NCBI GenBank assembly: GCA_964516805.1
Contig: CAZEXI010000001.1
Coordinates: 1 to 64,000 of the forward strand
DNA: 64,000 nucleotides
Direction: 5' to 3'
Source of the DNA: CAYSTL01 sp964516805
GTDB lineage: Archaea; Thermoplasmatota; Thermoplasmata; Halarchaeoplasmatales; Halarchaeoplasmataceae
Below the pieces are notes generated by a model. That model saw only the letters and a list, made by a program, of their open reading frames with translations, made no database searches and was not told the DNA's origin. The translations under genes and the position numbers were made by a program. Position 1 is the first letter of the stretch. Every line of letters begins with the position of its first letter. Shown here piece by piece: positions 43,960 through 52,656 of this stretch.

Positions 43960-44766
43960 ATGACCCTTTCGAAAAGCCAATTAAACGAGAGTATCAAGAT
44001 CATCAAAGAATTCATCCGTGATAAAGTAGAGAAAACAAATTCTGAAGGAGTAGTTCTTGGTCTGAGCGGAGGTCTGGATTCCTCAACTGTTCTAAAACTC
44101 TGTATAGATGCTTTAGGAAAGGAAAGAGTTCATTGTATAATAATGCCAGAAAGTGCCTCTCCAAAAGAAGACATGAAAGATGCACGCTGGTTAGTGGATA
44201 AATGGGGAGTAAAAAATGAAGATATAAACATAAACTCTATCCTAGAAGCATTTCCCGTTGATTCTAATAATAGGTTAGCTTATGCCAATCTAAAAGCTCG
44301 TGTCAGGATGTGCTTAGAGTACTATCAAGCCAACATAGAAAACAGCCTGGTTGTAGGTACTAGTAATAAAAGCGAAATCCTGCTTGGATACACCACTAAA
44401 TTTGGTGACAGTGCTGCTGATTTCTTACCTATCGGGGATGTGTACAAAACCGATGTGAGACAGATCGCTGAGAAGATATGTGTGCCTGAAAGATTTTTGG
44501 ATAAGGTCCCGAGAGCAGGTCTATGGGAAGGACAAACAGATGAAGATGAGCTTGGTCATACTTACAAAGAAATAGACAAAGTGTTGAAAGGTATAGAAAA
44601 ACAGGAAGATCAAAATAAGATAGCTGAGAAGAACGACCTGACTGCTGAGGGTGTAGAAGATATCAAAGATATGGTTGAAAAGAGTGCCCATAAAAGAAAG
44701 CTTCCAACTATCGTTAAACTAAGAAGTAGAACTGTCGGAAAGGATTGGAGAGAGTATAACCAATAG
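43960..44766 (+). CDS. nadE: NAD+ synthetase
   Basis: The 268-residue protein is an ammonia-dependent NAD synthetase that amidates deaminated NAD+ with ATP. The PP-motif GLSGGLDSSTVL is at 34-45, followed by YANLKARVRMCLEYYQAN near 108, VVGTSNKSEILLGYTTKFGDSAAD near 131, and PRAGLWEGQTDEDELG near 185. No glutaminase domain is present, as usual in archaea. Its stop (TAG, 44764-44766) lies next to the ribosome-binding site of the UPF0200 kinase gene, so the two are translationally linked. Confidence 0.93.
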   Translation: MTLSKSQLNESIKIIKEFIRDKVEKTNSEGVVLGLSGGLDSSTVLKLCIDALGKERVHCIIMPESASPKEDMKDARWLVDKWGVKNEDININSILEAFPVDSNNRLAYANLKARVRMCLEYYQANIENSLVVGTSNKSEILLGYTTKFGDSAADFLPIGDVYKTDVRQIAEKICVPERFLDKVPRAGLWEGQTDEDELGHTYKEIDKVLKGIEKQEDQNKIAEKNDLTAEGVEDIKDMVEKSAHKRKLPTIVKLRSRTVGKDWREYNQ

Positions 44767-44775
44767 GTGATCTTT

Positions 44776-45306
44776 ATGACCACTATACTGCTTACAGGTA
44801 TGCCTGGGGCTGGAAAGGAAGAGTTCCTAAATGTGGCAAGAGAAGAAGGTTACGACGTTATCCGGATGGGAGATGTGGTTAGAGAGCATGCTGAAAAGAA
44901 AGATATATCTTTTGAAGATAGTAGTCTTGGCTCTTTCGCACATGATGAAAGGGAAAAACATCATGAAGGCATCTGGGCTGATAGAACTCTTTGTGATATT
45001 ACAGAAGATAAAACCATCATAGATGGCGTCAGAAGTACAGCAGAGGTAAGTATCTTTAAGTCAGAATTAGGTGATCTACATATTGTCGGGATACATGCGT
45101 CACCAAAAACTAGATTTGAAAGACTTAAAGAAAGAGGAAGAGAAGATGCACCGGAGTCTTGGAGTGAATTCAATGATAGAGATAATAGAGAATTAAATTG
45201 GGGCTTAGGCAGGGTTATATCTCGTGCAGATCATATGATAATAAATGAAAGCTCTTTAAAAGATTTTTACAGCAAAGTTCGAGATTTGTTAAAAGAATTA
45301 AATTGA
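44776..45306 (+). CDS. UPF0200 family P-loop kinase (dephospho-CoA-kinase-like)
   Basis: The 176-residue protein starts TTILLTGMPGAGKEEF with a Walker A of the archaeal UPF0200 type, and has MGDVVREHA near 34, and DGVRSTAEVSIFK near 80. I choose the ATG at 44776 because GGTGATC at 44766-44772 fits as its ribosome-binding site; a GTG at 44767 within that site is less likely. The family resembles adenylate and dephospho-CoA kinases; its substrate is not certain. It is co-transcribed with nadE. Confidence 0.85.
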   Translation: MTTILLTGMPGAGKEEFLNVAREEGYDVIRMGDVVREHAEKKDISFEDSSLGSFAHDEREKHHEGIWADRTLCDITEDKTIIDGVRSTAEVSIFKSELGDLHIVGIHASPKTRFERLKERGREDAPESWSEFNDRDNRELNWGLGRVISRADHMIINESSLKDFYSKVRDLLKELN

Positions 45307-45311
45307 TTTTT

Positions 45312-45683
45312 TTATTTACTTCCATGACCGCTGCATGCATTTTTCCTACTAGCTGGTTCTAGTTGTTCTGATTCCCACATCTCAAGAGCATCTTTTACCA
45401 TGCCTGATGCACCGCAGTATACCTCTATACCTAATTTATCGAACATAGCAACTGCTTTTCTTCCTAGATTCGTTGTTATCAAAACATCTATATCATATTT
45501 ATCGAGCTGTTCTGGCGGTTTACCTCTTCCACCCATATGTTCACTTTTATTATCCATTACTTCGATTTCATCAGATTCTGTATTGTAAATAGTAAAAGTT
45601 GGTGCTCTACCAAAATGTGGGCTCAATTCCTCTTCAAAACCTTTTTCTCCTAAAGTGGGTATCCCTATCTTCATGTCACTCAC
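45312..45683 (-). CDS. NifX/NafY-like Fe-Mo-cofactor-type metal-binding protein
   Basis: The 123-residue protein has the dinitrogenase iron-molybdenum cofactor family fold: KIGIPTLGEKGFEEELSPHFGRAPTFTIY at the start, VLITTNLGRKAVAMFDKLGIEVYCGAS in the middle. The Cys/His-containing end (KNACSGHGSK) may bind metal. No nif genes are nearby, so a general role in Fe-S or metal handling is likely. The ATG overlaps the end of the Mrp gene by 8 nt, so both are made together; M4 is an alternative start. Confidence 0.85.
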   Translation of the reverse strand: MSDMKIGIPTLGEKGFEEELSPHFGRAPTFTIYNTESDEIEVMDNKSEHMGGRGKPPEQLDKYDIDVLITTNLGRKAVAMFDKLGIEVYCGASGMVKDALEMWESEQLEPASRKNACSGHGSK

Positions 45684-46431
45684 CTACTTTCTCCTTCAAT
45701 TTAGTTACAATCTTATTAAAAGATTCTGATGATTCCGAAGATTGATAAGAAGATGGATCTCCTTCTTCTCCACTTTTGACTATTTCAGGATTGAATGGTA
45801 CAGAACCAAGGAAAGGTACCCCGATCTCTTCAGACATCTTTTTACCTCCTCCTTTACCGAACAATTCAATCTCTTCACCGCAATTAGGACATTTAAAACT
45901 GCTCATATTTTCAACAACACCTAGAACTTCCATATCCAGTTTTTTAGCAAAGTTTATCGATCTTTTCACAGCCTGTAGTGCTACATCTTGAGGTGTAGTC
46001 ACAATCACAGCGCCAGTTACATCCGGTATCTGCTGTGCTATACTCAATGGCTCGTCTCCAGTTCCCGGAGGTAGATCTATTACTAAATAATCAATATCTC
46101 CCCAATCTACATCTTCAACCATCTGATTGATGACTTTCATCTTCATTGGTCCACGCCATATCACTGCTGAATCATCATCAGGTAAAAGAAAATCCATAGA
46201 TATGACTTTAAGATTTGGTGAGGCTTCCACAGGTTTGACATTATCTTGATCTTTACCTGGTCTCATCTTTTTGCCCCTAACACCCAGCATCTTAGGAATC
46301 GTTGGACCATGAAAATCACTATCGAATATGCCAACGCTGAATCCATCATTTGATAATTTGTAAGCTAGATTAGCAGCAACTGTACTTTTTCCTACTCCAC
46401 CTTTTCCGCTCATAACAACTATTGTTTTCAT
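45676..46431 (-). CDS. Mrp/NBP35-type Fe-S cluster carrier ATPase
   Basis: The 251-residue protein is a deviant-Walker P-loop ATPase of the Mrp/ApbC family that carries Fe-S clusters. The P-loop SGKGGVGKST is at 8-17, VISMDFLLP near 75, DYLVIDLPPGTGDEPLSIAQ near 112-131 and the CPNCGEE pair near 184-190 binds the cluster at the dimer interface. It ends without the N-terminal DUF59 extension of bacterial forms. It overlaps the downstream NifX-like gene by 8 nt. Confidence 0.92.
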   Translation of the reverse strand: MKTIVVMSGKGGVGKSTVAANLAYKLSNDGFSVGIFDSDFHGPTIPKMLGVRGKKMRPGKDQDNVKPVEASPNLKVISMDFLLPDDDSAVIWRGPMKMKVINQMVEDVDWGDIDYLVIDLPPGTGDEPLSIAQQIPDVTGAVIVTTPQDVALQAVKRSINFAKKLDMEVLGVVENMSSFKCPNCGEEIELFGKGGGKKMSEEIGVPFLGSVPFNPEIVKSGEEGDPSSYQSSESSESFNKIVTKLKEKVGE

Positions 46432-46542
46432 CGACCTACACAGATGTGTAAAAATATATTAAATTTTGGAAAGCCGAATTCCCATTTATATACTCATTTA
46501 ACACGAAAGTTTTTTAATAAGCACCTATTCATTAGGCTCAAT

Positions 46543-47250
46543 ATGGCCAAGAGAAAGAAACGAGAAGAGGAAGAAGAAGAGGAAGAGTACGCCTTCGACG
46601 TGCCCGAATTCGATAAAGTCGAATATATGAAGGATGAGATCAGAAAGGGTAAATCCATCTTGGTCAGCGTAGCTCTAGCTCCAGTATTTTCTTTTGTTGC
46701 TCTCCAGCTATTTATTCTCATAGGTGACTGGACAATTGCCATGATCGGCGGTCTTTCCGGCTTGATATTGATAGCTCCTATTTTGAGGACTCTAGGGATC
46801 AATACCGATGAACTAGGAAAAAAAGAGTGGGGTATTGATGTTGTTATGTTTTTCTTTACTTTCCTAGCGATATGGGTTATCTTGATGAATCCACCTGTAA
46901 ACGATTTTGCTCATCCTACAGTAGACGATATGAAGGTTAGGGTACAAGAAGATGGACAATGGAAGAAAATTGGTGACGCAAATATTACCAACGGCCAGGA
47001 TTATAATGTAAACATAACAGCAAAAATTACCGATAATGTAGATGTTAAAGATAACAGCGTGAAAGCAAGAATAATACCTCCGTCAAGTTCACAATTCAAT
47101 GAAATGGATAAAGACGGAAAGAGACATTATAAATTTATATTTAATAACGTCACAGCTCAAAACAACAATTACAAAGTTAGTTTTAAAGTTGAGGATGTCA
47201 ACGGAAATTCAGTAACATTAACAAAATCATTTAAAATTTCAGAACAATAA
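46543..47250 (+). CDS. Membrane protein with acidic N-terminus and an external Ig-like domain
   Basis: I place the start at 46543 (MAKRKKREEEEEEEEY), because a TATA-like TTTAATAA at 46513-46520 lies 23-30 nt upstream; a longer frame would run through that promoter. The 235-residue protein has a basic-then-acidic cytoplasmic start, three membrane segments (about 38-60, 63-83 and 97-114) and an Ig-like domain (about 125-235) ending VSFKVEDVNGNSVTLTKSFKI. That domain resembles the extracellular domains of the Ycf48-like and giant proteins. Function unknown. The next gene is CDC48, 88 bp downstream with a similar promoter. Confidence 0.75.
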   Translation: MAKRKKREEEEEEEEYAFDVPEFDKVEYMKDEIRKGKSILVSVALAPVFSFVALQLFILIGDWTIAMIGGLSGLILIAPILRTLGINTDELGKKEWGIDVVMFFFTFLAIWVILMNPPVNDFAHPTVDDMKVRVQEDGQWKKIGDANITNGQDYNVNITAKITDNVDVKDNSVKARIIPPSSSQFNEMDKDGKRHYKFIFNNVTAQNNNYKVSFKVEDVNGNSVTLTKSFKISEQ

Positions 47251-47338
47251 ATTCTGAACTAATTATTTTTTTTTACATCTTATTCTTACCCCATAAATCT
47301 TTAATAAGCATTTATCAGTTTACTTACTGGAGAAATTC

Positions 47339-49543
47339 ATGTCTGACCAAACAGTTCTATCAGTGAAAGAAGCCCCACAAGACGATATCGGAAGAAATAG
47401 AGCTAGGATAGGTCCTAGAACTAGGATGGAATTAAACGTCGAAGTAGGAGATGTTGTTAAGATATCTGGCGACAAAGAAACTGTTGCAAAAGTATTCCGC
47501 TTGTCATCAAAGGATGAAGGTATGGGTATTATTCGTATCGATGGATTAGTTAGAAAGAATGCAAAAGTCTCTATCGGTGATAAAGTAGAGGTAAAAAAAG
47601 TATCAGTTGAAGATGCTGAAAAGGTAGTAATCGCTCCTGTTATCGAGGAAGGTAACCGTTTAAGGTTCGGAGATGGCATTGATTCATATGTCAAAAAGAG
47701 ATTGGTAAATAGACCCATACTTGCAGGTGATGCCATTGTTGTTCCAGGTATTGCTCTGATGGGAGGAAGTGTACCTTTCATGGTGATATCCACTAAACCA
47801 CTAGAACCAGTGGTAGTGACAAAGGAAACAAGCATCATAGTCAAGGAAGAACCTGTCAGTGAGGGCGAGATGGTAGCCACCACTAGGGTTACTTATGAAG
47901 ATGTGGGGGGTTTAGATGAAGAGCTGAAGAGAGTCAGAGAGATGATTGAACTCCCTCTTAAACATCCTAAATTATTCGATAGATTGGGTATTGAACCACC
48001 TAAAGGAGTATTACTCCACGGTCCACCTGGAACCGGTAAAACATGGATTGCCAAAGCTGTAGCTAACGAGTCCGGAGCAAATTTCTTCTCAGTACAGGGT
48101 CCAGAGATCATGTCTAAGTATTATGGTCAGAGTGAAGAAAAATTGAGAGAAAAATTTGAAGAGGCTAAGGACCAATCACCCTCGATAATTTTCATAGACG
48201 AATTAGACTCGATAGCTCCAAAGAGAGATGAGGTTAAGGGAGAGGTAGAAAGAAGAGTTGTCGCTCAGTTACTAACTTTGATGGATGGTTTGACTCACCG
48301 AGGAGAAACCATCGTAATAGCTGCTACAAATAGAGTAGATGCGATAGATCCCGCATTAAGAAGGCCTGGAAGATTCGATAGAGAAATAGATATCGGTCTG
48401 CCAGACAGAGATGGCAGAAAAGAGATCCTTCAGATCCACACTAGAGGTATGCCTGTTTCAGATGATGTTGATCTAGAAAGGCTTGCTGAGATGACTCATG
48501 GATTCGCTGGTGCTGACTTAGAATCATTGGCAAAAGAAGCAGCTATGAGATCTTTAAGAAGGTATCTTCCAGAGATAGATTTAGACCAACCGATACCTGG
48601 AGAGATATTAGAAAAGATGGAAGTCAGAAAGGAAGACTTCCTGAATGCAATCAGGGAAATAGAACCGAGCAGCCTTAGAGAGGTCCTCGTTGAAATACCT
48701 AAAGTTTCTTGGGAAGACGTAGGTGGCTTAGAAGATATAAAAGAAAAACTGCATGATGCAGTTGACAGACCTATATCTGACCCTCAATCTTTCATAGATA
48801 AAGGCATATCTCCTCCTAAAGGGATCCTCCTTTATGGACCCCCTGGAACAGGTAAAACACTACTCGCAAAAGCTGTAGCTAATGAGAGCAATGCCAATTT
48901 CATATCCATCAAAGGTCCAGAAATCCTATCAAAATGGCTTGGAGAGAGTGAAAAGGCCATAAGAGAAGTCTTCAAAAAGGCTAAACAAGCCGCACCTACA
49001 GTAGTTTTCCTTGACGAGATAGACGCGATAGCTGGAGAAAGAGGAAGCAGAGGGAAAGATGGCGTGACTGATAGGGTGGTCAATCAACTTCTTACCAGTT
49101 TAGATGGTATTGAAGATACAACAAATATCATCGTTCTAGCTGCTACTAATAGACCTGATAGAATAGACACAGCATTGCTAAGAGCTGGACGTTTCGATCA
49201 TAGACTTTCAGTTCCCATACCAGAAAGGACTGCAAGAAAAGACATATTTAAAGTACATACTAAACATATGCCTTTAGCCGAAGATATAGACATGGATTAT
49301 CTTGTCAGACAAACTGATTCGTACGTAGGAGCGGATATCGAATCCGTATGCCGCGAAGCAGGTCTGTTAGCTATCAAAGAAAATACAGAAAAGGTCCATA
49401 TGAAACACTTTAAAGAATCTCTGGATAAGATCAAACCTTCTATAGATGAGGATGTTATTGATATGTACGAAGACCTAGAAAAAGAGATGGAAAAAAGCGT
49501 CCGAAAGAAGAAAGATTATAATGGGGTTGGTCTATACCGTTAA
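47339..49543 (+). CDS. CDC48/VCP (VAT) AAA+ unfoldase
   Basis: The 734-residue protein has the full CDC48 plan: an N-domain (about 1-180, with SVKEAPQDDIGRNRARI), D1 ATPase with Walker A GPPGTGKTW at about 228 and Walker B FIDELDSIAP, and D2 with GPPGTGKTLLAK at about 500 and Walker B FLDEIDAIA. It unfolds proteins for the proteasome. The last three residues are Leu-Tyr-Arg, matching the hydrophobic-Tyr-any (HbYX) motif that opens the 20S proteasome gate. A TATA-like TTTAATAA at 47300-47307 and GGAG before the ATG support the start. A PRC-barrel gene follows 38 bp downstream. Confidence 0.96.
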   Translation: MSDQTVLSVKEAPQDDIGRNRARIGPRTRMELNVEVGDVVKISGDKETVAKVFRLSSKDEGMGIIRIDGLVRKNAKVSIGDKVEVKKVSVEDAEKVVIAPVIEEGNRLRFGDGIDSYVKKRLVNRPILAGDAIVVPGIALMGGSVPFMVISTKPLEPVVVTKETSIIVKEEPVSEGEMVATTRVTYEDVGGLDEELKRVREMIELPLKHPKLFDRLGIEPPKGVLLHGPPGTGKTWIAKAVANESGANFFSVQGPEIMSKYYGQSEEKLREKFEEAKDQSPSIIFIDELDSIAPKRDEVKGEVERRVVAQLLTLMDGLTHRGETIVIAATNRVDAIDPALRRPGRFDREIDIGLPDRDGRKEILQIHTRGMPVSDDVDLERLAEMTHGFAGADLESLAKEAAMRSLRRYLPEIDLDQPIPGEILEKMEVRKEDFLNAIREIEPSSLREVLVEIPKVSWEDVGGLEDIKEKLHDAVDRPISDPQSFIDKGISPPKGILLYGPPGTGKTLLAKAVANESNANFISIKGPEILSKWLGESEKAIREVFKKAKQAAPTVVFLDEIDAIAGERGSRGKDGVTDRVVNQLLTSLDGIEDTTNIIVLAATNRPDRIDTALLRAGRFDHRLSVPIPERTARKDIFKVHTKHMPLAEDIDMDYLVRQTDSYVGADIESVCREAGLLAIKENTEKVHMKHFKESLDKIKPSIDEDVIDMYEDLEKEMEKSVRKKKDYNGVGLYR

Positions 49544-49581
49544 TAGAATTAATTAATTGAATTTAAAATTGGAGGCATAAT

Positions 49582-49830
49582 ATGAGGATGTTTGTAACCG
49601 AAATGCGTGGAAAAACCGTAATGACAAACGATGGTCAAATATTGGGCATGATTGATAACTTTGTAGTGAACACGGATACAGGAAATATTAAACACGTTCT
49701 GGTTTCGCCCGCAGAAGATATAGAACCAAAACTGTTCACAACTGACGCAGAAAACAGATTAGTACTGCCTTTCGAAGGTATGAAGGCTGTACGAGACGTA
49801 GTTGTGATGGAAAATATAAGCATGGATTAA
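49582..49830 (+). CDS. PRC-barrel domain protein
   Basis: The 82-residue protein is a single PRC-barrel: VTEMRGKTVMTNDGQILGMIDNFVVN, then IKHVLVSPAED and VLPFEGMKAVRDVVVM. PRC-barrels bind RNA-processing or photosynthetic partners in different lineages; many archaea have small stand-alone copies, some next to cell-division or CDC48 genes. GGAGGCATAAT precedes the ATG, so translation start is clear. It is probably co-transcribed with CDC48. Confidence 0.9.
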   Translation: MRMFVTEMRGKTVMTNDGQILGMIDNFVVNTDTGNIKHVLVSPAEDIEPKLFTTDAENRLVLPFEGMKAVRDVVVMENISMD

Positions 49831-49840
49831 AAAATCTAAT

Positions 49841-49849
49841 AATATTAAA
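49841..49849 (+). promoter_or_regulatory. TATA-like element before the structured RNA
   Basis: AATATTAAA lies about 24 nt upstream of the start of the stem-loop at 49869, suggesting that the RNA begins at or near the stem-loop. Confidence 0.4.
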
Positions 49850-49868
49850 CTAATCAATTAACTTGTGC

Positions 49869-49922
49869 CCAATGGATGATTTAGAGGCTGATATATTATC
49901 AGCTTAATTTTTCATCTATTGG
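49869..49922 (+). ncRNA. Candidate structured RNA: nested stem-loop upstream of the MBL-ksgA operon
   Basis: An outer stem pairs CCAATGGATGA (49869-49879) with TCATCTATTGG (49912-49922), 11 positions with one G-U. An inner hairpin pairs GCTGATA (49887-49893) with TATCAGC (49897-49903) around a 3-nt loop. The two stems are separated by an internal loop of 7 and 8 nt. A TATA-like element lies about 24 nt upstream. It could be a 5'-UTR control element of the MBL-ksgA mRNA, a small RNA, or a terminator of the PRC gene. Confidence 0.45.
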
Positions 49923-49959
49923 TCGATTTTGCAGATATAGAAGCTTTTAGGTGTATAAT

Positions 49960-50646
49960 ATGGAAATAACATGGTATGGTCATTCAGCTTTTATGCTTGA
50001 CGATGGTGTAAAGGTACTGATAGACCCTTTTATAGACGATAATCCAAAGTGTCCAATAGCATCTGATGAACTTAATCCAGATATAATAGCAATAACCCAT
50101 GGACATGCAGATCATATCGGAAATGCCACTTCAATAGCAAAAAGAACTGGTGCTAATCTCATAGCTATCCATGAAATTGCTAAATATTTTGAAGATAAAG
50201 GTATAGAATCTGAAGGTATGAACAAAGGTGGCACTATCACTGAAATGAATAGAAAATTCAGAATGACCCATGCACTACATTCTTCTGGAATAGAGAATTC
50301 TGATGGTCTGGTCCAGGGTGGTGATCCTGCAGGATTCATAATCGATATGGAACACCGTGTCTATCATGCTGGAGATACTTGTTTGTTTTCTGACATGAAA
50401 TGGATGGGTGATATGTACGAACTAGATATCGCTCTTTTACCTGTAGGTGACAGGTTCACTATGGATACTCAGCAAGCTGTAAAGGCTGTGAAATGGCTGA
50501 AACCAGATATCGTAATACCGATGCATTTTGGTACATTTCCAATTCTAAGCCAAGATCCGTCAGACTTCAATAATATTATTAAAGAAAAAACTGAGGCAGA
50601 ATGTCTTATATTAAAACCCGGTGAAACAAAAGAGATTAAATTATGA
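49960..50646 (+). CDS. Metallo-beta-lactamase-fold hydrolase (UPF0173)
   Basis: The 228-residue protein is a UPF0173 metal-dependent hydrolase. It starts MEITWYGHSAFML and has THGHADHIGN near 48-57, the HxHxDH zinc site, then YHAGDTCLFSDMK near 131 and PMHFGTFP near 187. Substrate unknown. The ATG at 49960 follows AGGTG at 49950-49954; the longer GTG frame starts within that site and is less likely. The stop overlaps the ksgA ATG (ATGA), so the two are translated together. Confidence 0.9.
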   Translation: MEITWYGHSAFMLDDGVKVLIDPFIDDNPKCPIASDELNPDIIAITHGHADHIGNATSIAKRTGANLIAIHEIAKYFEDKGIESEGMNKGGTITEMNRKFRMTHALHSSGIENSDGLVQGGDPAGFIIDMEHRVYHAGDTCLFSDMKWMGDMYELDIALLPVGDRFTMDTQQAVKAVKWLKPDIVIPMHFGTFPILSQDPSDFNNIIKEKTEAECLILKPGETKEIKL

Positions 50647-51443
50647 ATAAAAAGATAAAAAACAGGTTGAAAAAATTGGGGATGAGCGCATCTAAGGGTC
50701 TAGGCCAGAATTTTTTAAATGATGACTCAATCGCCGAAAGGATCGTCCGATCAGCAGAAATTTCATCCGATGAAACTATACTCGAAATAGGTCCAGGATT
50801 AGGAATATTGACCGATATCATCGTGAATGAAGCAAAAAAAACCATCCTTATAGAGAAAGACAAAGCAATCATCGGTTATTTAGAAGGTAGATATTCCGAT
50901 GAAAATTTAGAAGTCTTACATGGTGATGTGCTAGAAATGGACTTACCCGATTTCGATAAGGTGATTTCTAACCTACCATTCAACATATCATCGCCAGTCA
51001 CTTTTAAACTGCTTAAGAATGATTTTGAATTAGGTGTTTTAACCTATCAAAAGGAATACGCTGACAGGATGTGTGCAGAGGTAGGTGAAGATGATTATTC
51101 TAGATTATCCGTGATGGTATCAACTTACGCAGATATTGAAAGATTATTCAACATATCAAAAAACAGATTTTATCCACCACCTAAAGTAGATGCTACCGTT
51201 CTAAAATTAAATCCCCATGAGCCTAAATTTGATTTAAAATGCCCTGATGTCTTTTCAGATGTTGTTAGAGAGCTCTTCAATTATAGAAGGAAAACCATCA
51301 GAAATGGTCTACGCAACGGTTTCGATATAAGTGTGAAAGCAGAAGATATTCCTTATGGGAGAAAAAGAGTTGAAAAATTAACACCTGAAATGATTTCAGA
51401 ATTAACTACATTTTTAGTAGATAATAATATTATAAAATATTAA
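50643..51443 (+). CDS. ksgA: rRNA adenine dimethyltransferase KsgA/Dim1
   Basis: The 266-residue protein dimethylates the two adjacent adenines of the small-subunit rRNA helix 45. It has GLGQNFLNDDSIAERIV near 20-36, SAM motif I LEIGPGLGILTDI near 51-63, catalytic NLPFNISSPVTF (motif IV) near 104-115 and the C-terminal helical domain with FNYRRKTIRNGLR near 212. All family features are complete. It is coupled by ATGA overlap to the MBL-fold hydrolase gene, downstream of a structured-RNA candidate. Confidence 0.95.
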   Translation: MNKKIKNRLKKLGMSASKGLGQNFLNDDSIAERIVRSAEISSDETILEIGPGLGILTDIIVNEAKKTILIEKDKAIIGYLEGRYSDENLEVLHGDVLEMDLPDFDKVISNLPFNISSPVTFKLLKNDFELGVLTYQKEYADRMCAEVGEDDYSRLSVMVSTYADIERLFNISKNRFYPPPKVDATVLKLNPHEPKFDLKCPDVFSDVVRELFNYRRKTIRNGLRNGFDISVKAEDIPYGRKRVEKLTPEMISELTTFLVDNNIIKY

Positions 51444-51460
51444 TTCCACATGAAACGTTT

Positions 51461-52459
51461 TTATAACTTCGTACCGCATTTAGGACAGAAATTATCTTCC
51501 TCACTAATCTCAGACTCACAATTCGGGCATTCATATTTTTTTTCTAATTCAGTACCACACTTCGAACAAAATTTATCATCTGGATCAGCGATATAACCAC
51601 ACGAAGGACATTCCTTTATCTGATAGAGTCCAGCACCTTCTTCTTCAGTCACTCCTTTTCGAGATTTTGATTCATTTTTGGATTCAGTTGAAGTATCAGA
51701 TTCCTCTTTAACTTTAGTGAGTTCAGGTAAATCTTTCCTAGGTTTTTCTTTTTTCTTTTTATCTATCTTCTGTCCAGCTAGTAATCCAGAATTCTTACCA
51801 TCAATAGCTTTTTTACATTTTACTGAATACTTCAATGCATCAGTATATGATCCCTCATCAAAGTATTTTTCAGCTAGTTTGAAAAATTCTTGAGCATCTT
51901 CATTATCCTTAGCTTTATGGATCTTTTCCCTGATTATATCCAGTTCAAATTTAGATTCTAAATAATTTTCTGGCAGTGATTGTAATCTTTCCTGCTGTTT
52001 TTTCATCTTCTTTGCTCTTTCACTCATCTCTTCACTATCGAGATCCATCTTTTTTAATTCTTCAATAGAATATCCTTCTTTCTTCGAAAATTCATCTATT
52101 TTTTCATCTTTCTTACTTTTATTATTTTCAGGAGATTTCATTTTATTCTGCTCCAATTTACTTTTAGCTTCGCGAGCTAAATTTTTGGCTTTTACGTAAT
52201 TACCTTTATCAATCTGATTTTCAGCATCATCTAGTATTTTTTTAGCTTCGCTGGTATCATATCCCTTCCTCTTCAAAATCCTAGAAATGCTCTGAGCATT
52301 TTTTACTTTGTTATACGCATCATCTTCAGAACTTATGCTTTTAGATTCCTTTAAACTTCTGATCCTGTCTGATTTTGTCTTTTCTAGATAATAAAGTATA
52401 GATGCTGAAATACCGACCATCGAGGCTACAGCAATCAATATTAATATGAAAGGGTCCAT
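51461..52459 (-). CDS. Membrane-anchored coiled-coil protein with two C-terminal zinc ribbons
   Basis: I choose the ATG at 52459 (MDPFILILIAVASMVG), because a TATA-like TTAAATTAAT at about 52485-52494 lies 26 nt upstream. The 332-residue protein has one N-terminal membrane segment (about 4-24), a long charged helical middle with coiled-coil character, and two zinc ribbons at the end: CPSCGYIADPDDKFCSKCG and CPNCESEISEEDNFCPKCG. The middle contains repeats like AKKILDDAENQIDKGNYVKAKNLAREAKSK, a TPR-like helix pair common in archaeal membrane proteins. Function unknown. Confidence 0.8.
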   Translation of the reverse strand: MDPFILILIAVASMVGISASILYYLEKTKSDRIRSLKESKSISSEDDAYNKVKNAQSISRILKRKGYDTSEAKKILDDAENQIDKGNYVKAKNLAREAKSKLEQNKMKSPENNKSKKDEKIDEFSKKEGYSIEELKKMDLDSEEMSERAKKMKKQQERLQSLPENYLESKFELDIIREKIHKAKDNEDAQEFFKLAEKYFDEGSYTDALKYSVKCKKAIDGKNSGLLAGQKIDKKKKEKPRKDLPELTKVKEESDTSTESKNESKSRKGVTEEEGAGLYQIKECPSCGYIADPDDKFCSKCGTELEKKYECPNCESEISEEDNFCPKCGTKL

Positions 52460-52656
52460 CGTTATATAAACTTCCGATATTAATTTAACCTTTTCGGAAT
52501 ATGACTTGACCAAAATAATAAATTATTGATGATTTTATTCTCCTTAGATTCTCTTTTAAACTCTCTATCTACAGCTTCTAATATTATCTCACAGGTTCTA
52601 AACATTTGATACTTGTCAAGAAACTATATAAAAAATTATTTTATCGATGATAACAG

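Noticed and set aside
46444..46542. 33-residue N-terminal extension of the Ig membrane protein
   Set aside because: It would run through the TATA box and lacks a ribosome-binding site; the ATG at 46543 fits a leaderless mRNA.
47320..47883. 187-codon frame antisense to the start of CDC48
   Set aside because: Lies wholly over a certain gene, has Ser/Thr/Leu-rich shadow composition and no promoter.
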